Of a stretch of DNA of 64,000 bases, positions 1 through 8,499 are shown piece after piece (position 1 is the stretch's first letter; the number at the start of each line of letters is the position of its first letter). The position numbers and the translations under genes were made by a program. The notes below the pieces were generated by a model, which worked only from the letters and a program-made list of their open reading frames with translations, was not told the DNA's origin and did no database searches. Source of the stretch: Bryobacterales bacterium (GTDB lineage: Bacteria > Acidobacteriota > Terriglobia > Bryobacterales > Bryobacteraceae). The stretch spans positions 372,001 through 436,000 of the forward strand of contig JADKID010000012.1 of NCBI GenBank assembly GCA_016721425.1, given 5' to 3'.

Positions 1-193
1 CGCGCACAACCTCTCGTCCATGTCGCGCGCCGATCTTTACACGCCGGCCCGCATCACGCCCATCACCCAGGCCGAAATCCGCCCCGAACGCCCACAGGAA
101 TTGATGCTCGACGGCGAGTTGTTCCCCTCCGTCCGAGCCATTCGTCTGCAAGTCCGCCCCGCCGCCCTCGCCTGCTACTTCTTGGAGCCGTAG
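1..193 (+). CDS. C-terminal end of a diacylglycerol-kinase-like lipid kinase (partial)
   Basis: Only the last 63 codons lie in the window; the frame enters at base 2 and stops with TAG at 191-193. The end contains DGELFPSVRAIRLQVRPAAL, which resembles the closing beta-strands of the diacylglycerol kinase/YegS lipid kinase family, where a DGE motif precedes strands ending in a PGAL-like turn. The catalytic N-terminal domain is outside the window, so substrate cannot be judged. The last 19 bases overlap the 3' end of the convergent zinc-ribbon gene. The family call rests on this short tail and is tentative. Confidence 0.5.
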   Translation, partial: AHNLSSMSRADLYTPARITPITQAEIRPERPQELMLDGELFPSVRAIRLQVRPAALACYFLEP

Positions 194-1044
194 GTGACGG
201 CCACATCCGTGCCTTCGGAGCTCGTGCTGAGCGTCACCATCACGGATTTCTTCGTCGCCGCATTCTCCCCTGCCACCATGCCGCCCGAGCCGTCGCCCGG
301 CGTGCCGGACATCGTGGCTGTGATCTTGTATCCCGCCTTCTTCAGCTCGTCCGTGTAGAAGGCCAGCACCTTCGGCCCGGCATCGGGCGTTTTGAAGTGA
401 GCCATGCCGCCCTCGCTGTCGCCACCCGTTGCCGAGATCGAACCCTCCGGCTTGGACCCCGGATAGGAGGGTACCCACTCCGGCAGCTTGGCATCTTTGT
501 CCGCACCCAGCGTCATCTTCTCGCCCGTGGATTCATCCTCGAACGAGAGCTTGCCGTTCTTGATGTCCTCGGCGTTCATCGTGATCGTCTTGCCGCTCTT
601 CTTATCCCTGATGGTGATGACGCCCTTGTCTTCATCCATGCTGACCACTTCCACATCCGGATTCGCGGCCACCATCAGCTTCGCCGCGGCCAGCGCCGGA
701 TTCTTCTTCAGCAGGTCCGTACTCAGGCCGGCGTCAGAGACCTTTTTCGCCACGAAAAGCCCGGTGCCCACAAACGTGATCCCGCCCAACAAGACGAGCA
801 CGCCGCACCCACCCAGAATCCAGAACAGGGGACCCTTCTTCTTTCCGCCCGCCGGTCCCGCCGGCAGCGGTACCTCCATCGTCGCCTTGGGCTGCGCAAA
901 GCCGGCAGGCGGCGGCGGGGGCGGCGGCGGCGGCGGGGTAAAGGCCGCGGGCGCGGCCGCTGGGGCCGGCGCCTCGACAGGCGTCCCGCACTTCTCACAG
1001 AAACGGCCGTTGACCGGCTCGCCACAGCTGGAACAAAAAACCAT
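175..1044 (-). CDS. Zinc-ribbon, proline-rich, single-pass membrane protein of unknown function
   Basis: The 289-residue product begins with a zinc ribbon made of two CxxC knuckles (FCSSCG and FCEKCG, residues 3-22). An alanine/proline-rich linker follows, including an unbroken run of about ten prolines. A hydrophobic membrane segment lies near residues 75-100 (FWILGGCGVLVLLGGITF). The remaining C-terminal part is about 180 residues and contains short Asp/Lys-rich strands. The ATG at 1044 was chosen because GGAGG sits just upstream and the zinc ribbon starts immediately. This architecture suggests a membrane-anchored protein with a cytoplasmic zinc ribbon and an external domain. I do not recognise the C-terminal domain, and its function is unknown. 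Confidence 0.75.
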   Translation of the reverse strand: MVFCSSCGEPVNGRFCEKCGTPVEAPAPAAAPAAFTPPPPPPPPPPAGFAQPKATMEVPLPAGPAGGKKKGPLFWILGGCGVLVLLGGITFVGTGLFVAKKVSDAGLSTDLLKKNPALAAAKLMVAANPDVEVVSMDEDKGVITIRDKKSGKTITMNAEDIKNGKLSFEDESTGEKMTLGADKDAKLPEWVPSYPGSKPEGSISATGGDSEGGMAHFKTPDAGPKVLAFYTDELKKAGYKITATMSGTPGDGSGGMVAGENAATKKSVMVTLSTSSEGTDVAVTYGSKK

Positions 1045-1078
1045 GGAGTCCTCCAAACTGATAAGCCTATGCGAAACT

Positions 1079-2845
1079 CTACTGCTTGTCGAGCCCAAAT
1101 GCGAGCAGGACATTGCCAGGCATTCCGCCAAACAGCGAATACCCCGACGTGGCGAAAACCATGCCGCCCGCCACCACCGCTCCGGCCGAGTCAATGGACC
1201 CGCCGCGCGCCGCCACACCGTTCACCGTCCTGTAGTCTCGCGCCGTGTCAAAGTCCCACACCACGCGCCCGTCCTCGCTCGCATACGCCCGCAAATGCCC
1301 GTCCACCGAGCCCGAGAATACCACCCCGGGAATCGCCGTCACGGCGGCCGATTGCGCCGGGCTGCACGCCGCCCGCCCTTCACAAACCGCTCCGGCCGGC
1401 GCGCGCCACAGCTTCGCGCCTGTCGCCGGCGAGAGCGCCTGCAAACCGCCGCCCTTCTTCGGATCAAACACGAAACCGCCCGCCACGCGAGTGCCCATCA
1501 CCAGCCACTCCAGATCCGAGACCGCCGCATAAACCCGCTGCCCATCGCTCGCCACACCCCACTGCACCCCGCCCAGTTTGCCGCCCGCCCCCACCCGCGT
1601 GGTCCAAAGCAATCGTCCTTTGGCCGCCGGGTCCAGCCCATAAACCAGTCCTGATTTTTGCGCACACACCAGCACGCTTCGCCCGCCGCCGAGTTCCACC
1701 AGCACGGGCGACGAGCCAAAGTCGAAGTCCGGCCCCTCGTCATCCGGGCAGTTCGCCTTGCCCGGCCGGTTGCAGCCCGCGTTCCACGCCTCCCCCGGCA
1801 TCATCTGCCGCGACCAGAGCCGCCGCCCGGTCCGCAGGTCCAGCGCCACAATCGCATCGCTCAGACGCGTCACTGGCTCCGTGTAGTTGTTCCCGGTAGC
1901 CACGTAGACCGCGCCGCGCCGCTCATCGATGGTGGGAGACGCCCAAACCGCCACGCCCGACGGTCCAAAACGCGGGGTCCCAATCTTGTTCTGGCCGCGC
2001 CGAACTGCGGGCTGCTCGATCATCCAAGATCGCCAGACCTCCTGACCCGTCCCTTGATCCAGCGCCACGATGCTCCCGCGAAACGTGCAGCATTGGTACT
2101 TGCCATCCGCCGCCGGCCCCTCTTCAAACGACGAGACGGGCACGATTACGCGCCCAGCCGCCAGCTTGACCGCTCCCGTGATCAGCGCGTGCGGATGAGC
2201 ATCTACCCTCATCCTCCACTTGAGCTTTCCCGCGGAAACATCAACAGCATAGACATTTGCCGCCAGATCTCCGAAGTAGGCCACGCCCGCCGCAATCTCA
2301 ATGGCCGTCCGCACGCCCGCCGCTGCCTCGAAGATCCAGTGCACGCATCCGCTCTCCGCGTCGAGCGAATAGACCCGCCCGCCTTGCGACCCGGCGAATA
2401 CGCGCCCGCCCGTTACCGCCGCCTGCCCGAACGCCAGATTGTCCCCCGGGAACCCAAACGCCCACTTCAGCTTCAACCCCGGCGCCTGCGCCGCCGTCAG
2501 CCCCGGCTCCGGCTGAAACCGCGTATTGCGGACGTCCACGCCCCACCCGCTCCAGGTGGCGCCCCCGGCGTGAGACTCAGCCCCGCCCGCGCAGCGCGGC
2601 ATCGCCACCGCCGGCAACACCTTGTTACCCGTGACAAATTCCGCCACGGCCACGCGCTGCGCCTGGGTCAGCGCCATACCATGCTGCCGCATAGCGCCTG
2701 TCTCCAGAGCCCGCACAACAATCGCTGCCGGACGCCCGTTGAAGTGTCCCGCCGGATGGCACGACGCGCACGCCTGCCGGTACACCGCAGCACCGTCCTG
2801 CCCCCACAAACTGACCGCCAGCACCATGAGACCACTAAGCCGCAT
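1079..2845 (-). CDS. Secreted PQQ-type beta-propeller dehydrogenase with N-terminal cytochrome c domain
   Basis: The product of about 588 residues has a signal peptide (MRLSGLMVLAVSLWG) and then a cytochrome c domain with the heme-binding CASCH motif near residue 25. An eight-blade quinoprotein-type propeller follows, opening with the WGVDVRNTRF strand and carrying repeated G-x-x-W/LDxxTG blades. This order, heme domain first and propeller second, matches the polyvinyl-alcohol dehydrogenase (cytochrome) group, which oxidises alcohols in the periplasm and passes electrons to heme c. The substrate here is unknown. The ATG at 2845 is preferred over one six codons upstream because AAGGAGGGG lies immediately before it. 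It is divergent from the thioesterase across only 27 bases, so the two promoters must overlap or lie in the opposing genes. Confidence 0.8.
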   Translation of the reverse strand: MRLSGLMVLAVSLWGQDGAAVYRQACASCHPAGHFNGRPAAIVVRALETGAMRQHGMALTQAQRVAVAEFVTGNKVLPAVAMPRCAGGAESHAGGATWSGWGVDVRNTRFQPEPGLTAAQAPGLKLKWAFGFPGDNLAFGQAAVTGGRVFAGSQGGRVYSLDAESGCVHWIFEAAAGVRTAIEIAAGVAYFGDLAANVYAVDVSAGKLKWRMRVDAHPHALITGAVKLAAGRVIVPVSSFEEGPAADGKYQCCTFRGSIVALDQGTGQEVWRSWMIEQPAVRRGQNKIGTPRFGPSGVAVWASPTIDERRGAVYVATGNNYTEPVTRLSDAIVALDLRTGRRLWSRQMMPGEAWNAGCNRPGKANCPDDEGPDFDFGSSPVLVELGGGRSVLVCAQKSGLVYGLDPAAKGRLLWTTRVGAGGKLGGVQWGVASDGQRVYAAVSDLEWLVMGTRVAGGFVFDPKKGGGLQALSPATGAKLWRAPAGAVCEGRAACSPAQSAAVTAIPGVVFSGSVDGHLRAYASEDGRVVWDFDTARDYRTVNGVAARGGSIDSAGAVVAGGMVFATSGYSLFGGMPGNVLLAFGLDKQ

Positions 2846-2872
2846 CGCCCCTCCTTCGTCCATAATGAATCA

Positions 2873-3286
2873 ATGCCCGCTCCCGAGCCATTTATTTGGC
2901 ATACCCGCATTCGCTTCGTCGATACCGACGCCACCGGCCGCATCCACTATTCCGCCCTCTTCCGCCACGTTGAGACGGCCGAGGATGAGTTTTTCCGGAT
3001 GCTAGGCCGGCCCTACTTCGCCACCGAGCACAACGGGCTTTCCTATCCTCGCGTCCACGTCGAGGCCGATTACAGGCTGCCCCTCCTCTACGACTCCGAA
3101 ATCAGCATTCGAGTCAGGCCAACCCGCATTGGCTCAAAGTCTTACACTCTGTTTTTTGAAGTAATGCTTGACTCTCAAGTTGCCGCCACAGCGACCCTCA
3201 TCATCGCCTGCATGTCCAAGGCAACCCAGAAGTCTCACCCGATACCGGACGCTCTCCGCGAAGCGCTCACTCCGTATGCGGTTTAG
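2873..3286 (+). CDS. Hotdog-fold acyl-CoA thioesterase (4-hydroxybenzoyl-CoA thioesterase type)
   Basis: The product is 137 residues, the normal size of a single-domain hotdog thioesterase. It contains RFVDTDATGRIHYSALFRH near residues 12-30, the classic D-x-D-x-x-G motif in which the first Asp is catalytic in the 4-hydroxybenzoyl-CoA thioesterase family. It would hydrolyse an acyl-CoA thioester in the cytoplasm; the acyl group cannot be inferred. Its last 11 bases overlap the start of the amidase gene in another frame, so the two are probably translationally coupled. No strong ribosome-binding site precedes the ATG. Confidence 0.85.
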   Translation: MPAPEPFIWHTRIRFVDTDATGRIHYSALFRHVETAEDEFFRMLGRPYFATEHNGLSYPRVHVEADYRLPLLYDSEISIRVRPTRIGSKSYTLFFEVMLDSQVAATATLIIACMSKATQKSHPIPDALREALTPYAV

Positions 3287-4589
3287 CCTTTTCTTTACAA
3301 TCGTTTGCCTGAGCATACTGCAAGCACAACCTCAAGAGCCATTTTCCGCTCTTGGCGCCACTTGGTATGGCGATCCAACCACCCTTATCGCCGTCCGGTC
3401 CTCGGCCAACAGCTCCGCCTGGTCCACCTGGAAAGAGATGCGAGCCGATCCCGATATCGAGCCCACCGGCGGCCGCCTCGCCGGCACTCTGCTCTACATG
3501 GGCGAAGCTCAGCAGCACTTCGAGTTTCGCGTCCTCTCCGGCGCTCCGGCCGAGCTCAAGTTCCACTTCATCAATCCCGGCGCAAGCGACGCCAATAAAG
3601 CCACTTCACAGAAGCCAGCCTCCGCCGGTCACATCATCACCCGCGAGGAATGGGCCTGCCCCGTCCCGGCCGGACCGGCGTCCAAGTCCTACGCGCCCGT
3701 CACTCACATGATCGTGCACCATACCGCCGACAGCCCTCCGCCCGGCGGTGACTTCGCCGCCTGGATCCGCGCCATCTGGTCCTATCACGTCAACGTTAAC
3801 GGCTGGGCAGACATTGGCTACAACTTCCTGGTCGCCCCCGACGGAACGATCTACGAGGGACGCGCCGGAGGCCCTGGCGTCATTGGCGCCCACTTCTCCT
3901 GTGTCAACACCGGCACACTTGGTGTGGCAGTGCTCGGCACATACTCCCAAGAGCCGCCCTCCGCGGCCGCCTGGCTCGCCCTCACACGCTTTCTCTCCGG
4001 CACGGCCCTGGACCTCAAGCTGGACCCGCGCGCCAGCACCCCGCACACCGCCAGCCAGCTCAACCTGGCCGTCATCAGCGGCCATCGCGACTCCGCCGGC
4101 AGCCCGCGCGCCTGCGGTGCAACCGAGTGCCCAGGCAACACCTTCTACCCACTCCTCCCCAATCTTCGCGCTGATACGCTCTTCAACTGGACAGCCTCCG
4201 GGCTCTGGCACCACACCCCAAACGCCCACTGGCGCTACGCCGATCCCGCCACCAACACCTACGACACAGGCGCCGAGCCCAACAGCGGCACACTCGAATC
4301 CGCCCCCCTCGCCCTGCCCACCGGCGCCACGCTCTCGTTCCAGTCCTGGTTCGAGACCGAGAGCACCACCACCGGTTATGACGAGAAGTTCCTGGAGGCC
4401 AGCGTCGATTCTGGCCCGTGGCTCCCCATCCTCCAGATTACCGGCCAGCCCAGCGCCTGGATCACCCAGACCGCGCCCCTCCCCGCCGGCTCAGCGGTCC
4501 GCCTCCGATTCCGCTTCGACACAATCGACGCGATCTGGAACCAGTTCCCCGGTTGGGCCCTCGACAAAATAGGCCTCAACTTCGATTGA
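3276..4589 (+). CDS. Secreted PGRP/amidase_2-type N-acetylmuramoyl-L-alanine amidase
   Basis: The 437-residue product has a signal peptide (MRFSLFFTIVCLSILQAQ), an N-terminal region of about 100 residues, then a PGRP-like zinc amidase domain around residues 110-290. Visible landmarks are ITREEWACP, the first zinc ligand in MIVHHTA, the WSYHVNVNGWADIGYNFLV core, the second ligand in ISGHRD, and CPGN near the third ligand position. The C-terminal 130 residues look like a beta-sandwich. The enzyme should cut the amide between muramic acid and the stem peptide outside the cytoplasm. The ATG lies inside the end of the thioesterase gene. A role in remodelling or in attacking neighbouring cells is possible but not shown. 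Confidence 0.85.
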   Translation: MRFSLFFTIVCLSILQAQPQEPFSALGATWYGDPTTLIAVRSSANSSAWSTWKEMRADPDIEPTGGRLAGTLLYMGEAQQHFEFRVLSGAPAELKFHFINPGASDANKATSQKPASAGHIITREEWACPVPAGPASKSYAPVTHMIVHHTADSPPPGGDFAAWIRAIWSYHVNVNGWADIGYNFLVAPDGTIYEGRAGGPGVIGAHFSCVNTGTLGVAVLGTYSQEPPSAAAWLALTRFLSGTALDLKLDPRASTPHTASQLNLAVISGHRDSAGSPRACGATECPGNTFYPLLPNLRADTLFNWTASGLWHHTPNAHWRYADPATNTYDTGAEPNSGTLESAPLALPTGATLSFQSWFETESTTTGYDEKFLEASVDSGPWLPILQITGQPSAWITQTAPLPAGSAVRLRFRFDTIDAIWNQFPGWALDKIGLNFD

Positions 4590-4611
4590 CACCGTTCACG
4601 AATAACGTTAC

Positions 4612-4625
4612 AGTAAACGCTTACT
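4612..4625. promoter_or_regulatory. LacI-family operator-like palindrome
   Basis: AGTAAACGCTTACT is a 14-base near-palindrome with the central CG typical of LacI/GalR-family operators; only the two bases flanking CG break symmetry. It ends 26 bases before the ATG of the LacI-type regulator, which suggests autoregulation of the regulator-kduD-fucosidase operon. Confidence 0.65.
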
Positions 4626-4651
4626 AGGGTCAAAACTGAGCTATTTATCCT

Positions 4652-5671
4652 ATGGCAACACGACTCAAGGACATTGCGGCGGACCTCGGAGTCTCCGTCG
4701 TCACCGTTTCCAAAGTACTCCGCAATCACAGCGACATCAGCGAGGAGACAAGGGAGCGCGTGATGAAGCGCATCCGCGAGCTGAACTATCAGCCCAACCT
4801 CGCCGCCCGCGCCCTGGTCACGGGACGCAGCAGCACCATTGGCCTGATCGTCCCCGATCTCGTCCATCCCTTCTTCGCCGAAGTGGCCAAGGGCATTACG
4901 CGCCTGCTCCGCGAGCAGGGCTATGTCCTCATGATCTCGTCCTCGGAGGAAAACGCCGCCATCGAACGCCATGAGATCGAGCACATGCTGGCCCGCCGTG
5001 TCGATGCCTTGCTGCTCGCCTCTGTCCAATCCGATGCCGCCGCCTTCCGATTCCTGGAAAACCACAAGACACCGCTCATCCTCCTGGATCGCCGCGTACC
5101 CGGCTTCACCAGTAACTTCATCGGCGTGGATGATGAGGACGCCGGACGACTGGCCGCCGATCATCTGGTAGCCCAAGGGTGCCAGCGCATCGCCTGCATT
5201 CGCGGACCCGAGGTGAGCACCGCCATCGGCCGAGTGGCCGGCTACAAGAAAGCTCTGGCCGCACACGGCATTAAGCCCAACCCTGCCTACGTCATCACCG
5301 GTCGCACTGCCGACGATGCGGCGGACCGGAGCGGCTACGATGCCATGCAGCATCTCCTGGCCCTCTCGCCTCGCCCCGATGGCGTCTTCTGCTTCAACGA
5401 TCCCGTAGCCATGGGCGCCATGCAGGCCGTCATCGACGCCGGCCTCCGCGTCCCCGAAGACGTCGCCGTCGTCGGCTGCGGCAACATCCATTACGCAGCG
5501 CTCCTGCGCGTCCCGCTCACTAGCGTCGACCAGAGTTCGGCAATTCTCGGCGAGAACGCCGCCCGTCTTGCCCTCTCGCTCGTGGGCCTCAAGAAGCCGA
5601 CGCCGCCGCGCACCGTTCTGTTGGAATCCAGCCTGGTGGCCCGCGCGTCCACCCTACGGAGAAAGGACTAG
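4652..5671 (+). CDS. LacI/GalR-family transcriptional regulator
   Basis: The 339-residue product has the full family layout. The N-terminal helix-turn-helix (residues 3-25, DIAADLGVSVVTVSKVLRN) is followed by the hinge helix around NLAARALVTGRSS, then a periplasmic-binding-protein-like effector domain (residues 60-335) with the usual TIGLIVPDLVHPFFAEVAKG opening. It most likely represses its own operon through the palindrome at 4612-4625 and responds to a sugar or sugar acid. It is six bases upstream of the KduD-like gene, and the fucosidase follows, so the inducer is probably derived from a uronate or fucoside. The effector cannot be read from the sequence. Confidence 0.92.
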   Translation: MATRLKDIAADLGVSVVTVSKVLRNHSDISEETRERVMKRIRELNYQPNLAARALVTGRSSTIGLIVPDLVHPFFAEVAKGITRLLREQGYVLMISSSEENAAIERHEIEHMLARRVDALLLASVQSDAAAFRFLENHKTPLILLDRRVPGFTSNFIGVDDEDAGRLAADHLVAQGCQRIACIRGPEVSTAIGRVAGYKKALAAHGIKPNPAYVITGRTADDAADRSGYDAMQHLLALSPRPDGVFCFNDPVAMGAMQAVIDAGLRVPEDVAVVGCGNIHYAALLRVPLTSVDQSSAILGENAARLALSLVGLKKPTPPRTVLLESSLVARASTLRRKD

Positions 5672-5677
5672 CCGCAC

Positions 5678-6448
5678 ATGTCCGTCCTCGATCTCTTCCG
5701 CCTCGACGGCAAAACCGCACTCGTCACCGGGTGCAGCCGCGGTATCGGCGAGGCCATGGCCATCGCCTTGGCCGAGGCCGGCGCCGATATAGTCGGAGTC
5801 AGCAAGTCCCTGCCCGCCACCGGTTCGCCGGTCGCCAAGGCAGTCACCGCACTCGGCCGGCAGTTTCACCCTTTCACCTGTGACCTGGGCGATCGCGACG
5901 CCCTTTATGCCTTCCTGGGCCGCCTCAATGAGCAGTGCCCGCGCATCGACATTCTGGTCAACAACGCCGGAACCATCCAGCGCTCACCCGCCGCCGATCA
6001 CCCCGATGGCTTCTGGGACGAAGTCCTCCAGGCCAACCTCCACGCCCCCTGGATCCTCAGCCGCGAGCTCGGCCGCCGCATGATTGATCGCGGCACAGGG
6101 AAGATCATCTTCACCGCCTCGCTGCTGACCTTCCAGGGCGGCATCACCGTCCCCGGCTACGCCGCCAGCAAGGGTGCCGTCGGGCAACTGGTCAAGGCCC
6201 TGGCCAATGAGTGGGCGTCCAAGGGCGTGCAGGTGAACGCCATCGCCCCCGGCTACATCACGACCGACAACACCGCCGCGCTCCGCGCCAACCCCGAGCG
6301 CAACTCCGCCATCCTGGCGCGCATCCCCGCCGGCCGCTGGGGCGACCCTTCGGACCTGGCAGGCGCCACCGTCTTCCTCGCATCTCCCGCATCCAACTAC
6401 GTCAACGGCGAGATCCTCGTCGTCGATGGCGGCTGGATGGGCAGGTAA
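5678..6448 (+). CDS. kduD: KduD-like short-chain dehydrogenase (2-dehydro-3-deoxy-D-gluconate 5-dehydrogenase)
   Basis: The 256-residue product is a classical short-chain dehydrogenase. The NAD(P) site is TGCSRGIG near residue 19, followed by NNAG, the catalytic serine in FTASLL, and YAASK with the catalytic Tyr and Lys. The segments FQGGITVPGYAASKGA, VNAIAPGYITTDNT and RIPAGRWGDP are hallmarks of KduD, which interconverts keto-deoxy-gluconate forms in pectin and uronate breakdown. It sits 6 bases after the LacI-type gene and 6 bases before the fucosidase, clearly one operon. Action on a deoxy-sugar intermediate related to fucose breakdown is an alternative. Confidence 0.85.
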   Translation: MSVLDLFRLDGKTALVTGCSRGIGEAMAIALAEAGADIVGVSKSLPATGSPVAKAVTALGRQFHPFTCDLGDRDALYAFLGRLNEQCPRIDILVNNAGTIQRSPAADHPDGFWDEVLQANLHAPWILSRELGRRMIDRGTGKIIFTASLLTFQGGITVPGYAASKGAVGQLVKALANEWASKGVQVNAIAPGYITTDNTAALRANPERNSAILARIPAGRWGDPSDLAGATVFLASPASNYVNGEILVVDGGWMGR

Positions 6449-6454
6449 TTTCCT

Positions 6455-7969
6455 ATGAAACAAATAGTTCTCATCCTGTTTGCGGCCTGCGCCCTCTCCG
6501 CGCAGACTCCGCCCACCGCCAACTACGATCAGAAGATCGACGCCGCGATGAAAAAGATCGACGCGGTCGTCGCCAAGGGGCCCTTCCAGGCCAACTGGAC
6601 GTCGCTCGAGAAGTTTCAGATCCCCACGTGGTACGCCGACGCCAAGTTCGGCATCTTCATCCACTGGGGCGTCTACTCCGTGCCCGCCTTCGCCAACGAA
6701 TGGTATCCACGCAATATGTACCTGGCCGGCGACAAGAGCAAAGCCTTCCAGCACCACGTCGCCAAGTACGGCCCGCAGTCCAAGTTCGGCTACAAGGACT
6801 TTATCCCCATGTTCAAGGCCGAAAAGTACTCGCCCGCGGATTGGGCGCAGCTTTTCAAGAACTCCGGCGCCCGGTTCGTCATGCCCGTCGCGGAGCACCA
6901 CGACGGCTTCCAGATGTACGCCTCAGAGCTCTCCGATTGGAACGCCACCAAGATGGGGCCCAAGCGCGACCTCGTCGGCGATCTCGCCAAGGAAGTCCGC
7001 AAGCAGGGCCTGCACTTCACCGCGTCCTCTCACCGCGCCGAGCACTGGTTCTTCATGGAAGGCGGCAGGACGTTCGATTCCGACGTCAAGGATCCCAAGT
7101 TCGAGAGTTTCTACGGCCCTGCCCAGCCCCGGCGCCTGCCCGGCGCAAAGGCCGACAATCAGCCCAACGAGAAGCACATGAAGGACTGGCTTGCCCGCAC
7201 CTGCGAACTGGTGGACAACTACAAGCCCGAAGTCGTCTGGTTCGACTGGTGGATCGAAGAGCCCGCCTGGGTTCCTTACATCCAGAAATTCGCCGCCTTC
7301 TATTACAACCGCGGCGCCGAGTGGGGCAAGCCCACCGCCATCAACTACAAGAAGAACGCCTTCCCGGAGAAAACCGCCGTCTATGACATCGAGCGCGGCA
7401 AGCTGGATCAACTCCGCCCCTACGTCTGGCAGACCGACACCTCCATCGGACTGAAGAGCTGGAGCTACATCGAGGGCGAGACCTTCCGTAGCGCCAACTC
7501 GCTCGTCGATGACCTCATCGACATCACCAGCAAGAACGGCCTGTTGCTGCTCAACATCGGCCCGCGCGCCGACGGCACCATCCCGGACGAGGTGCGCACC
7601 ACGCTGCTCGACATCGGCAAGTGGCTCGGCGTCAACGGCGAGGCCATCTACGGCACGCGCCCCTACAAGGTGTTCGGCGAAGGCCCCACCAAGGTGCTCA
7701 CCGGCGGCTTCACGGATTCCAAACAGAAGGACTTCACTGCCGCCGATATCCGCTTCACCACCAAGGGCAACACGCTCTACGCCGTCGCGCTGGATTGGCC
7801 CGCCGCGCCATTCACCATCGCCTCAGTGGACGCGTCACGCAAGGTCTCCAGCGTCACCCTCCTCGGATCCAAGGAAAAGGTAGCGTTCCAGCAGACGCCG
7901 CAGGGCCTGAAGGTCACGCTGCCGGCGGCGAAGTCCGGCAACTACGCCCACGTAGTGAAGATTCAGTAG
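6455..7969 (+). CDS. Secreted GH29 alpha-L-fucosidase
   Basis: The 504-residue product has a signal peptide (MKQIVLILFAACALSAQ) and then a GH29 catalytic barrel. The signature TWYADAKFGIFIHWGVYSVP lies near residues 60-80, NEWYPRNMY follows, and the probable nucleophile is Asp264 in VVWFDWWIE. KNGLLLLNIGPRADG near residue 360 closes the barrel, and the last 130 residues form a beta-sandwich typical of the family. It should release terminal alpha-L-fucose from glycans outside the cytoplasm. It is the third gene of the LacI-type/kduD operon, so its expression is probably controlled by the operator at 4612-4625. The acid/base residue was not assigned. Confidence 0.9.
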   Translation: MKQIVLILFAACALSAQTPPTANYDQKIDAAMKKIDAVVAKGPFQANWTSLEKFQIPTWYADAKFGIFIHWGVYSVPAFANEWYPRNMYLAGDKSKAFQHHVAKYGPQSKFGYKDFIPMFKAEKYSPADWAQLFKNSGARFVMPVAEHHDGFQMYASELSDWNATKMGPKRDLVGDLAKEVRKQGLHFTASSHRAEHWFFMEGGRTFDSDVKDPKFESFYGPAQPRRLPGAKADNQPNEKHMKDWLARTCELVDNYKPEVVWFDWWIEEPAWVPYIQKFAAFYYNRGAEWGKPTAINYKKNAFPEKTAVYDIERGKLDQLRPYVWQTDTSIGLKSWSYIEGETFRSANSLVDDLIDITSKNGLLLLNIGPRADGTIPDEVRTTLLDIGKWLGVNGEAIYGTRPYKVFGEGPTKVLTGGFTDSKQKDFTAADIRFTTKGNTLYAVALDWPAAPFTIASVDASRKVSSVTLLGSKEKVAFQQTPQGLKVTLPAAKSGNYAHVVKIQ

Positions 7970-8007
7970 GACCCCTCAGACTTCGGAGACTGGATCCCTT
8001 GATCGGA

Positions 8008-8066
8008 GATCCGGGCCAGCGGGCGACTCGCAAACGGTGGAGTTGCAGTCGCCCGCCGGCCGGATC
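8008..8066. terminator. Long inverted repeat between convergent genes, probable bidirectional terminator
   Basis: GCGGGCGACT (8019-8028) pairs perfectly with AGTCGCCCGC (8047-8056) around an 18-base loop. The stem extends outward through GGCC pairs and GATCCGG/CCGGATC flanks with one mismatch and one bulge, giving about 20 paired bases in all. It fills the space between the fucosidase stop and the vapC stop. There is no T-run, so it may act as a structured mRNA end rather than a classical intrinsic terminator. Confidence 0.55.
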
Positions 8067-8499
8067 AACCGAGGCAGGGATTGACGAGCTTCAGGCCGCG
8101 CATCCGCGAAAAATCCCGATCGGCCGACCATAGTTCCCGTACTCCGCTGGCGCGGCAGATCGCGTGGATGCGGGCGTCGTGGACTTGCGCTCCAGTCAGT
8201 TTTCCGCCGAGGAAGGCCGCCCGCAGTTCGCTCCAATACCCGGTGGATTCGCCGAGTAAGCGCAGGGACGGTGACTCCATCCAAATCTCCACCTGCCGGA
8301 CCGCGACGTCAGGCGGGCTCGGCGGCTGGAAGATCCTGAGATTGGTCGAAACCGCAAGAAACTCATGCACACAGGGCCAGGGGATTCCCCATGGAGCGGT
8401 TCCTCCGGCTAGGCGTTCAAGGGCCGCATAGGCGGTGTCGTGATGAGGCATGTCCCGCCGGTGCGCATAGACGAGGATGTTGGTGTCCACGGCAATCAT
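8065..8499 (-). CDS. VapC-family PIN-domain toxin
   Basis: The 144-residue protein is a complete PIN-domain ribonuclease. The first catalytic Asp lies in IAVDTNILVYAHR (Asp5), an acidic residue follows in CVHEFLAV, and further Asp residues occur in VHDARIHA and SADRDF, the usual quartet of metal-binding acids. Its start overlaps the antitoxin stop by four bases (ATGA). VapC toxins cleave specific tRNAs or rRNA when freed from VapB; the target is unknown here. All expected acidic residues are present, so it is probably active. Confidence 0.88.
   Translation of the reverse strand: MIAVDTNILVYAHRRDMPHHDTAYAALERLAGGTAPWGIPWPCVHEFLAVSTNLRIFQPPSPPDVAVRQVEIWMESPSLRLLGESTGYWSELRAAFLGGKLTGAQVHDARIHAICRASGVRELWSADRDFSRMRGLKLVNPCLG

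Noticed and set aside
900..1000. Apparent GGC/GGCG repeat tract
   Set aside because: It encodes the poly-proline linker of the zinc-ribbon protein, so it is coding low complexity and not a separate repeat element.
1658..2872. Upstream extension of the thioesterase frame
   Set aside because: Antisense to the PQQ dehydrogenase, and the thioesterase fold starts at 2873.
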